Shown in pieces: positions 33,523 to 42,195 of a stretch of 64,000 nt of DNA. Position numbers and translations under genes: made by a program. The notes under the pieces were generated by a model, which made no database searches, was not told the DNA's origin, and saw nothing but the letters and a program-made list of their open reading frames with translations. Positions within the stretch are counted from its first letter, which is position 1, and every line of letters begins with the position of its first letter. Source of the DNA: Manduca sexta (lineage: Eukaryota; Arthropoda; Insecta; Lepidoptera; Sphingidae); NCBI RefSeq assembly GCF_014839805.1, contig NC_051124.1, forward strand, positions 3,906,001 to 3,970,000, read 5' to 3'.

Positions 33523-36500
33523 GTAAGTTTAAATAAAACACAAATTCCGTCTATTATATTACCTATGGTACTACGTCTTTACTTTGTTTCTACTATTCAG
33601 GGACTCCGGAATTAACTCGAAGATTATTTGAATTACGATTCGATAATGACTGGTTGTTTAAAAAAAAGAAACAACCTTGGAGGTGAGTATTTCAATAAAT
33701 ATATACATAAACAGTTGTTCAAGTTAAGAGGTTTGACAACAATTAATTAGTTGATAACATCCACTTGGGTTTTCTTAATAATTGTTTATTTTAAATAATA
33801 AACAGTGGTGTCATTCCAATATAACATTGTTCTTGTAGTGATTATAAAGTTACCTTTTGATTCAAATTCAAATAGGTGATACCACATAGTTAAGTTTTTG
33901 TAAACAAATTTATGTTGACTAAGGCACTTGCCGTTCTTAAGTATAGAGCTCTTAAAAGTCAAAATTAAACAAATTTAATATGTAAGCATCAGTTATGTAG
34001 TCCTAATTTAATCATATGGATTGATTGCCAATCTTGAACTAAACTTATCACTGAGTTTTAAGCATTGGGCTTTCCTTAAGGGTTCATAACCAATTAATTA
34101 AACAGCTTCAGCCTTGGCCAGAAATTTACCTACAATTGAACACTAGATATAGATTAAGACAGTGCTGTGATACATATTCTATGGTGAAATGATGAAGACT
34201 TTTTAAACTTTTTCATACAAATTTATTTATATGCATGTAGTTTGCATGTACAGTCCCTGATTATAGATCTGTAAAACACACATTTCTTAGAAATCATGTT
34301 TTCAACAGTGAGTTTCGTGAGATTTTAATACAGAATGGTTTCCCTGAAGAGATGTCAGTCAAACATGTCAGGAAGAAATGGTCATACACCTATGATGTGA
34401 GTTCTTTAGATTTTTTTTAAATAAGAAGACATTTTATACACAAAATTCATATTATGTCAAAAAATATATTATTTTATTTTAATAATTTTTTTTTTTTTTC
34501 AGATGTACAAAATTGCCAAAAAGATGAAAAACAAAGATTGGAAATTTTACAAATTATTTGATAAACATTATGCCAAGTCAAAAATATTGGACAAATATGA
34601 ATCTTGTAAGTATAATTTAGGTCTTATTTGAAACAAAATGGATTTGTAGGAGTCACAATAATTACTTTGGAATATTGTTTTAAAAATGCCACCAATCACA
34701 TGTTTTTTAATTGAGACTTGAGACTAAACATTATTTAATTTTTCTTTAAATACTGACCTTAAAATTATCATTTTAATTAGCATGGGATCACATACACAAG
34801 ATGCATATCAAGATCAATCTTGTCTCCCTACACAAAAATAATATGACATTTCTAAATAAAAGTTACAAATTTGCCAACAACCACACCACCTTGCTAAATC
34901 TTTGTACTGCATGATTTTACTATAAAATTATATCAAATGAACATTGTATCCATGTAAATTGCTGTTTATGTTAATAATATACAGTGCTTCTGGAAATAAT
35001 ATATCTAATGTTTTATTACAGGGAGTGATGAATGGCGTCTTAAATTGATCACTTGTATCACAGAAACAAAGGGTCTTAACCTTGATTTTCTAACAATGTG
35101 GAGGTAATTGTACATGTAATGGCTGTTATAAAATAAACTCTATATATGAATGTTTATAGTTGCACTTTGTTTTATAATACAAAACAACAAAACTTGCAGG
35201 ACAGTTGAAAGAGCTATGCGATGCCAAGATCTGCCCAGTGATTGTTGTGTGCAAGATATGAAAGGATTATGGCAACACATACGGACTACATTTAATGTGA
35301 GTATCATCTACTTAAGCTAAAAAACCATGATTCATGACCACTTTTGTTCCGCTTTGTTTATCTGACAGCCAACTGAATAAAGTTATATGTCAATATTACG
35401 CAATCACAGCGCCCTCTACCTACACACCGAAAACTGTCATGCTGAAAGCACTGAAAAACAGACTTAGAATCACAACATTCGAAGTACTTAGATTAGGTAA
35501 GGTTTGTGAACGCAGGTCTGAGCCTATTGCCGAGTTTAGAAATGTAGGATACCTCTTGATATACTATACACAGATGACCTAATAATATATATTCAAGACA
35601 ATAGGGCGAGACACGCGACTCGTGGGATCTAGTACTTTTAATATCGATAACATTTTATTATCATATTCCACTATTACAAGTAATTTTATAGCCTACACTT
35701 AATCTTTTCGCAAATATAACACCGCTTAGTGTAGACTTAGACTTAGTGACTAGTTATAAAAAAACTGCAAAAAAAAAGTTTTTTTTAAAAAACGAATTAT
35801 ATGCATGTAATTTGTTTTAGAGAAAACATCGTTTAAAAATGAAAAAAGGTGCTGAGCTGACGGAATGGCCGTTGTATGACGTCATGGTGCAATATTTCCA
35901 AAAATACGAGCCCGATCACCTGGTGAACCTCGAGAACGACTCGGCGTACACGTTTTTCCGTAAACAGAGGGACGCGACCAAATACTGCAAGAGAAAAAGG
36001 GGTATCGACGACAATGACAACGAGAATGAATTTCAATGTGAGTATTGAAAATATTTTTATAGTGAGCATCAAAATTGGCAGAAGAAGACTTATGACTTAA
36101 ATGAATAAACGCTCTTAATCCACATCCGTGCTTCAATCAATGAAATTGGGGAATGTATGCGCAAGCGCATACATTCCCCGTACAACGCGTACTCACGGTA
36201 GCACGCGATTGAAATTTCACAGCGACCTAGAAGCAAATGGTAAGACCTACATTAAAAAATGAACTTCTATCACAGGGTCAAAAGATATAACGGAGTCGTT
36301 CATTCAAGTTAGACTGCAGAACGACTGGCTGTTCAGGGAGAGGAAATGGGCGTGGAAGTAAGTTATATATATTTTTTTTATTTTATCGCCTTAATAATTA
36401 ATCAGAGAAGTTATGGATGCGTTGCCGGCCTTTGGTGTAGGTATATATTGTCTTGCAAACAAAGTACACATCGCCTGTATGATGTATTCCCGAATGGGAA

Positions 36501-39500
36501 GCAGTGGTGCAACCAGGACGTTCACAGTCCACGTGTGTATAGTCCCATGATGTGATAGGGCCTATGGCCGTATTAAACACAAATTCCTGACTATGGGCTG
36601 GGGCCTTATTCTCTATCCCGCACGTTATTTTGACAGTGTGTAACAAGCACGTAACACAGCGCGTCATGTTTAGGCCTATAGAAATTTGGCTTACAGAATA
36701 CCATTCCACACACATTTCTCGAAGATAACATGACACGGCCGCGTTACGCGTTTCCACTATCATACAGAATAAGGGCCCTGATAAGAAACAAAAAAAAAAC
36801 AATACCACTTTGCTGAACCCGAGATTTGAATTCGGGACTTCACAGCGGTTTTCCACCGCGCGCGCTATACAACTAGCCACTGGGATAGCAGTGGCATGAA
36901 CAAAGCAAAAGAATTGTTCATTTTTTGAAAATCCATAACCACCGTGTTTAATAAATGAACCCAATTTTTATATTTGATTTGAATTCGATAAACCAATCAA
37001 AATAAGGCAACTACCAATCATTAAGCATGTCAAAAAAAACTTTGTTCTGATTGGTCCATTTCTTGGATCAATAAAGCGATTGGGATCGTTTATTGAATAC
37101 GACGATTAAACTTATCCTATCACTTAATATCATTTCTTTTCAACAGTGATTTGTTGAAGATAATGTTAGAGGAGCACGGTTTTCCAAAAACTTTGACGTC
37201 GAGGGAGATCGGTCGTAAATGGGCAGCTACCTTCGGCGTAAGTACATCACAAACAACACATACGTATCATCCACAGCCAATGGCGGCCTTGAACGACGCG
37301 AGGTCCCAGGTGAACACAGAAAAAACGAAGGGGAGCCCTGGGAGGGCAAAAAAATCCCCGGTATTAATAGTTTCGTCGGTAAGATCGTAATAAAGTCCCC
37401 CAAGGCACCGCGCGAGGTCCCGACCGGTTGCCCAGTTCGTCTCCCCGTAAGGTCGTCTCTGCCCACTGCTTGGTAGTTACAATGTATATTTCACGCCTAT
37501 CTATCCCTTATTTCAGTATATATCAAAATCATTAAAATTTACTCAATATGTACCGCGAATAATATTTTTCTTTTTCATGTAAAACTGAGTAAGAATTGGA
37601 TAGATTGAGTAAATAGACCGAAATAAAGTAAATAAATAGAATTTTTATTTTTAATTACTATAGCTGTACACAGTGGCGGATTTACCCTAAAGCCCAGTAG
37701 ACCTGGGCCTGGCCTCGGGCCAAAAAAACACATGATAACAAGAAATAACTCAAATGCAAAGTATCTTAATGTATTAATGGCTCATATACCTTATGATTAT
37801 AATCTTCCTACATCACTATGTTGGGTGCTGAGGACGGGGCGGCACATGGCCTCGGGCCTAGAGCGGCTAGGACTACAAATCCGCCACTGGCTGTACACTA
37901 AAATAAATTTACGTATTTTTTTAAATATAGTTTATTTTTTAACAGGAATATCAAAAAGCTAAGGCAACGAATAACAAATCTTGGGTGTACTACACGATAT
38001 TCGAGTTGTACTTGGGCGAAGGAAGTCTTAGTTTGAACCCTCTCGTCGGATGTAAGTATCCTTTGTCTTTATTTTTTAAATGAATACTGTTATCACCTTT
38101 CATTGTCTGTATATGCTATTTTAATAAATTATATTTATTACATTTTAGGAAAACCAAACGAACATGAATTTTCATTATATCGAAATTTTGTACTAATTTT
38201 GTACAATATGACCCCAGAATGTTAGCAGATAATATACAATAAATAAAACAATGACACAATAAGTTATGACTCTAAATAAATGTGTATAACAATGAGCCAC
38301 CGATAAAAACACTAGTACGTAAAATATAACGCGCAAAAACGCTCTTAGCTAGGCACTGTTTTAATCAAAGAAATATGGATAAATAATTTTGTGTAATAAA
38401 TGTTAATACGTACTAGGCTAGTTATTGTCAGTAATCAACTAGCTACATTTATCTGTTTCTTGTTATTGTGTCTTAAGTTACACGGACACTAGGTATAATC
38501 ACTCGCATAAGTAAGTGAATAAATCCAAAATTTCAAATCACCTAAGTATATAATTTTGTGTACTTCAATTTTTTTTCTTCACAAGTATAAAATATTAAAT
38601 TAATTAAACTTAACGTGTATAGACGATTTGATGCTTTGAATTTGTTCAGCTATTTTTGTGGCCAACTGTACATATTGTATGTACTTTATATAGTAGTTAT
38701 TATATCGCAGGGCAGGAAGAGTGGGTGTTCAACTTGATCAGCGCGCGGACGGATCTGGAACACATGTTCGACAACTACTTGAGAGATCCCAGCTCCGCCT
38801 GGAGGTATGTTGGAATTATTTTTAAAATTTTATTTTTATATCGATTATACGCTTATGAAAAATAGTTATCGATTTTTAAATAACAAATTCTATGTTTAAG
38901 TAATCGATCGTTTTATGCCTCTTATTCTGCCGTACACTCAATTGTGCTTAGAAATTTCAAAGTTTTTAATTCTAAAATATTTTTCAATGCATTTTTTAAC
39001 ACTTAATGGTACTAATATTTTTAATTTTATGATACGTCATTAGTTACGATCCACTCTTAGTTTTATACCTTTGTCCCAAACTGCACTTTATTTATTTATT
39101 TGGACAACCAACAAAACATACACCATACATAACTATTTGTAACATTACAGTAAGTAATTGCTGCAGTGCAGTTTTAATTACAGGCTGTCACAGCATGAAT
39201 ATATTGTAAAATTGCAAGATAGTTTCCTGTTTTTACCTTAATAGTACTATCCTAATACTTCTATCAAAGAATAGTGTATTATGTTTAAAACAGGGAAGTG
39301 GAGAAGCGGCTTAGAGTAGTCGGGCTGCCGTTGGACCACAGCCTCCTAGATCTGCCCGAAATATGGACGCATTTAGTCAGAACGTTCAAGGTAACAGTGC
39401 GCAAGTTATATCTCAGATTTTTTATTTTTTGGTTTTATGTAAATATAATTAATTCCTTATAACTTTGAACACATATTGTGTTATTGATGATAACAGATCC

Positions 39501-41484
39501 TTTTTATTTGGTTTGTATGATGTTCTGAAGTTTGCATGCACCAGCACAAATAGTGCTGTTATGTATGGCTTAATGATCTGTTCTAAATTATTTCAAGTCT
39601 TTCGCAAACTTGATTCCACCAGTTTTTATTACCAAAAACATTATTTCAAACTTATACCTAACCACTTAACAAAGACAATGTTGCAGTGGAAAAGGAAATT
39701 TGCAAAAAAAGGCATGTTGACCGAACACTGGCCTTACTTCGAAGCGATGGCGAGGTACATAGAAATGCAAGACAAAAAGCCCGTGAAAAAACAAAAACGC
39801 GAGATAATACACTCCGACGACGGCGACGGCAATGACGATTACGAGGATGATATGAAACTGTTCGATATTAAGAGGCAGATGGAGGCGCAAGTGAAGCCCA
39901 AATGCGAGTATGAAGATGCGAACCAGTGCAGGGCGTGTTACAGTGAGGATGGATGCGTGGATATTTTCAGTGAGAAGGACGAAGACGATATCGATGTCGC
40001 GTACAAGCTGAGGGTTGTTGGAGGGATTCAGGTGAGTTTATGTGTTTGTTTGATTAGGCGATTATTTGAAAGGTTTTATTTTAATACTAACTTTTGCTCG
40101 CAACTTGCGTGAAGGTGTTTTCCGGGATAAAAGTTCTGCTATATTTTCCCGGGATAGAAAGTAGCCTATAACCTTTCAAGGGTCTTAAACTATCTCCTTG
40201 CTAAATTCCATAAAAATCCATTTAGTAGATTTTGAAAAAATCGATAATATACAGACAGAAAATGGAACTTTACATAAGTTTTATAATATGCATAGATAGA
40301 TTTTAACATGATACAATAATATATTTTTTTAACCCCCAGCGGAAAGGAAGGGAAGGAGTGTTATAAGTTTAATTTGTGTGTCTGTATGTCTGTGCCTTTG
40401 GCATCGTAGCTTCCAAACAAATGGTCCGATTTTGACGCGTATTTAAGATTTAATTTGATTTACAATAAAGAGAAGTTTTAATGGTTTTATTTATCATTAA
40501 TTGTTCATGTATAATGATAGGATATATTTTACGAATTATTTTCCTGGACTCACAGACTAAGCACAAACTCCTAGTCTGAGCATTGGCCGGCACAGTTTTA
40601 AGTCTTATGTGTCATAAATAACACATGTCAACCCCTTTTACTTGTGCCACGTGTTAAAACTCCGCAAACACACTTAACGATAAGAATGTTTGTTGTAGGT
40701 GGACAAATCAGACCATCTGCCGTCGCAAATATGCTTAAATTGCCTCCAAGAACTCGACAACGCGTTCAAATTCAGGCGAAGATGTCAAGATTCCGACAAA
40801 CAGTTTAGAAATAACGCACACAACATCAAAATCGAAATAGACAGGGTAGATGAAAACGAACAAGGGAATAATTATATAAATAGGAACCGTAGGGATGATA
40901 ATGATGCAAATAGTACAAAAGGATTCGATAATGACGACATGGACATATTCGATTCAGAACCAATAACAAACACTAAACACGAAAAAGCTGTTGTCAAAGC
41001 GGAGAAGAGGATGAAAAGGAAGAAACGAAGAATGCGCAAGTTGAACTACGACTATAGCAAGATATGCGAGATCTGCGGGAAGCACACGCGGAACCTGGTC
41101 AGCCACCTCGACGCACACACCACCGGCAAGACGTACTCCTGCGACGTTTGTGAGAAGAGGTTCAAGTTCAAGAGCGGCCTCATCATACACAAGGCGGTGC
41201 ACGACCCCACGCCCAAGAAGACCTGCGAGGTGTGTGGGAAGACTTTCCACGTGCTGGCACAGTACAGGAGGCATTTCGTATACCACGCCAACGAGAGGAA
41301 GTTTGAGTGCGAGACCTGCGGGAAGAGGTTCAACACGAGCGATATATTGAAGGTGCACAACAGGACGCACACCGACGAGCGGCCCTTCAGCTGCCAGGAG
41401 TGCGGCAAGTCCTTCCGCACCGCCGGCTGCGTCAGCAGGCACAAGCGCATCGTGCACAGGCATGTACGGCAGAAACCTAAATAA
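33501..41484 (+). CDS. Four Myb/SANT-MADF-like modules, internal ZAD, five C2H2 zinc fingers; 14 exons
   Basis: Predicted 763-residue nuclear DNA-binding protein; all 14 exons join in frame. Residues about 8-98, 99-230, 231-323 and 324-430 are four helical W...W modules of Myb/SANT or MADF type. Each starts with a Trp codon split T|GG and has introns in phases 1, 2, 0. Modules 1 and 3 resemble each other, as do 2 and 4. Residues about 467-540 are a ZAD (CRAC ... CLNC), a dimerisation domain of insect zinc-finger proteins. A basic stretch (KRMKRKKRRMRK) may be the nuclear signal. Five fingers follow (about 623-755); the first is atypical, lacking the usual spacing and Phe. ZAD is normally N-terminal, so this order is unusual. 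Target genes unknown; I recognise no named orthologue. Confidence 0.88.
33601..33682 (+). CDS. ZAD gene exon 2 (module 1, part a)
   Basis: WTPELTRRLFELRFDNDWLF ... QPW, 82 nt, phase 1 in, phase 2 out. Same length and phases as exons 5 and 8. Confidence 0.87.
34309..34396 (+). CDS. ZAD gene exon 3 (module 1, part b)
   Basis: SEFREILIQNGFPEEMSVKH then VRKKWSYTYD; phase 0 out at GAT|GTGAGT. Confidence 0.87.
34503..34605 (+). CDS. ZAD gene exon 4 (module 1, part c)
   Basis: MYKIAKKMKNKDWKFYKLFD ... DKYES; ends T|GTAAGT after a long T-rich acceptor. Confidence 0.86.
35022..35103 (+). CDS. ZAD gene exon 5 (module 2, part a)
   Basis: WSDEWRLKLITCITETKGLN ... TMW, 82 nt. Confidence 0.87.
35200..35296 (+). 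CDS. ZAD gene exon 6 (module 2, part b)
   Basis: RTVERAMRCQDLPSDCCVQD ... WQHIRTTFN, donor AAT|GTGAGT. Confidence 0.87.
35821..36037 (+). CDS. ZAD gene exon 7 (module 2, part c)
   Basis: RKHRLKMKKGAELTEWPLYD ... YQ-type helix, then an acidic linker (DDNDNENEFQ). Ends T|GTGAGT. Confidence 0.87.
36148..36179. repeat. 32-bp perfect palindrome, 15-bp arms
   Basis: Arms ggggaatgtatgcgc and gcgcatacattcccc separated by aa, in intron 7 of the ZAD gene. Confidence 0.92.
36276..36357 (+). CDS. ZAD gene exon 8 (module 3, part a)
   Basis: WSKDITESFIQVRLQNDWLF ... WAW, 82 nt; RxxNDWLF echoes exon 2. Confidence 0.87.
36400..36895 (-). mobile_element. tRNA-derived SINE, interrupted by a MITE
   Basis: The minus strand has a tRNA-like head (gtggctagttgtatag, gaattcaaatctcggg). 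The plus strand has tagtcccatgatgtgatagg, shared with the SINE at 13521-13773. A 177-bp MITE sits inside. The long minus-strand open frame here is not a gene. Confidence 0.7.
36601..36777. mobile_element. 177-bp MITE nested in the SINE, 3-bp duplication CTG
   Basis: Inverted ends gggccttattct / agaataagggcc; ctg lies at 36598-36600 and 36778-36780. The SINE sequence reads across when the element is removed. Confidence 0.72.
36947..37097. mobile_element. 151-bp MITE with inverted ends
   Basis: Ends tttaataaatgaacccaat and attgggatcgtttattgaa. Related to 411-540. In intron 8 of the ZAD gene. Confidence 0.65.
37147..37237 (+). CDS. ZAD gene exon 9 (module 3, part b)
   Basis: NDLLKIMLEEHGFPKTLTSR then EIGRKWAATFG; the GFP...KW pattern echoes exon 3. 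Confidence 0.87.
37250..37480. other. GC-rich insert in intron 9, origin unknown
   Basis: A GC-rich block with short open frames on both strands right after exon 9, unlike the AT-rich intron around it. Probably a repeat fragment; not recognised. Confidence 0.3.
37671..37889. mobile_element. hAT-type MITE, 219 bp, 8-bp target duplication
   Basis: Ends cagtggcggattt / aaatccgccactg. Flanked by gctgtaca at 37663-37670 and 37890-37897. No coding capacity. Confidence 0.88.
37946..38051 (+). CDS. ZAD gene exon 10 (module 3, part c)
   Basis: EYQKAKATNNKSWVYYTIFE ... NPLVG; ends T|GTAAGT. Confidence 0.86.
38711..38804 (+). CDS. ZAD gene exon 11 (module 4, part a)
   Basis: WQEEWVFNLISARTDLEHMF ... 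SAW, 94 nt, phases as in the other part-a exons. Confidence 0.87.
39294..39390 (+). CDS. ZAD gene exon 12 (module 4, part b)
   Basis: REVEKRLRVVGLPLDHSLLD ... WTHLVRTFK, 97 nt like exon 6. Confidence 0.87.
39687..40031 (+). CDS. ZAD gene exon 13 (module 4 end, first half of ZAD)
   Basis: WKRKFAKKGMLTEHWPYFEA matches the start of exon 7. Then an acidic linker and CRACYSEDGC, the first zinc pair of the ZAD. Ends CAG|GTGAGT. Confidence 0.88.
40110..40430 (+). repeat. Two interspersed repeat fragments in intron 13
   Basis: 40110-40290 has ttttccgggataaaagttct and agtagcctataacc. 40340-40430 has gtgttataagtttaatttgt, ggcatcgtagcttccaaac and ggtccgattttgac. Both are common types in arthropod genomes. 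Confidence 0.5.
40699..41484 (+). CDS. ZAD gene exon 14 (rest of ZAD, five C2H2 fingers, stop)
   Basis: VDKSDHLPSQICLNCLQELD supplies the second ZAD cysteine pair. Then a linker, a basic stretch and fingers starting CEIC, CDVC, CEVC, CETC and CQEC with TxERxF-type linkers between the last ones. TAA at 41482. Confidence 0.93.
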   Translation: MDKSDHLPSQICLNCLQELDNAFKFRRRCQDSDKQFRNNAHNIKIEIDRVDENEQGNNYINRNRRDDNDANSTKGFDNDDMDIFDSEPITNTKHEKAVVKAEKRMKRKKRRMRKLNYDYSKICEICGKHTRNLVSHLDAHTTGKTYSCDVCEKRFKFKSGLIIHKAVHDPTPKKTCEVCGKTFHVLAQYRRHFVYHANERKFECETCGKRFNTSDILKVHNRTHTDERPFSCQECGKSFRTAGCVSRHKRIVHRHVRQKPK

Positions 41485-41485
41485 A
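41480..41485 (+). terminator. Poly(A) signal AATAAA overlapping the stop codon
   Basis: AATAAA at 41480-41485 contains the TAA stop (41482-41484). T/GT-rich sequence follows at about 41503-41515, so the 3' UTR may be only about 20 nt. Confidence 0.6.
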
Positions 41486-42043
41486 CATCCACACGGCCTT
41501 CACTTGTTTTATTTGACCCGATGAACCGTTATCGCCAATTTATTCATTAGGAGCCGCTTATCTGTTAACATTAACCGAAATGTTTCTTTAGGTATGAATT
41601 ACTAGGAAAATAGCTTATCACTGTTTTAAACGGTCAAAGTAAATAATATTAATTTATAAAACGATTATTAATTTTTGTGGCATTCGGCCCGTTGCTAAAT
41701 TTCGCAACAGCTCGATCTCATAAAGTGCACAAATAAGATAACGTTAAGCGGCCACATTGATACTGTTGACATGACCGAAATTTAAGGAGCAATGTACTTG
41801 ATTATCTCCCGTTTGTTGTAATTAGCCGTGATTCAGAAGGTTCCGTTGTGCGGTGGCGGGTCGGCGCCGTCGCCCGTCACATTCGACGGACTTGCGTCTG
41901 CGTTGATTGACCGATAGTGTCCAAAAATACGAGCCTCTTAACCCCTGGAATGTGGATGAGCACGCGTCAGTAAGGCTAGGAAGGGGCGCGGGCGCAGCTC
42001 CGTGGCGAGCCGCGCCGGCGCAGGGCGGGCGCCCGGCGCGGAG

Positions 42044-42060
42044 TTCACGTCAGTTCGCGA
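42044..42060 (+). promoter_or_regulatory. Initiator-like element in a GC-rich promoter
   Basis: TCAGTT at 42050-42055 matches the arthropod initiator. It lies in a GC-rich block (about 41850-42110) unlike the surroundings. A GGACA about 24 nt downstream resembles a downstream promoter element but is off position. Confidence 0.45.
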
Positions 42061-42177
42061 CGGACAGCGCGCGCGGACACACTGTCTCTGTGTCGTCCTG
42101 TACCGCAGCCAACACGAGACCGATACAAAAACGAACAAAAGGTGCTTCCTAGTTTAATTTAGAATTAAAAGGGCGAC

Positions 42178-42195
42178 ATGGCGATACACAGATTG
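42178..42195 (+). CDS. Probable first coding exon, MAIHRL
   Basis: ATG followed by five codons and a good donor (TTG|GTGAGT), phase 0, about 125 nt after the initiator. No downstream exon of matching phase was found until 58269, which needs phase 2, so at least one linking exon is missing or this belongs to another gene. Confidence 0.4.

Noticed and set aside
36398..36964. 188-codon minus-strand frame
   Set aside because: It lies over a SINE with a nested MITE; no conserved motif and a repeat-derived composition.
39465..39686. Upstream extension of ZAD exon 13 to an ATG at 39465
   Set aside because: A good acceptor (ttgcag at 39681-39686) with matching phase continues the module pattern; the extension is intronic.
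40954..41463. 169-codon minus-strand frame opposite the zinc fingers
   Set aside because: Shadow of the GC-rich C2H2 exon; no start context or splice sites.
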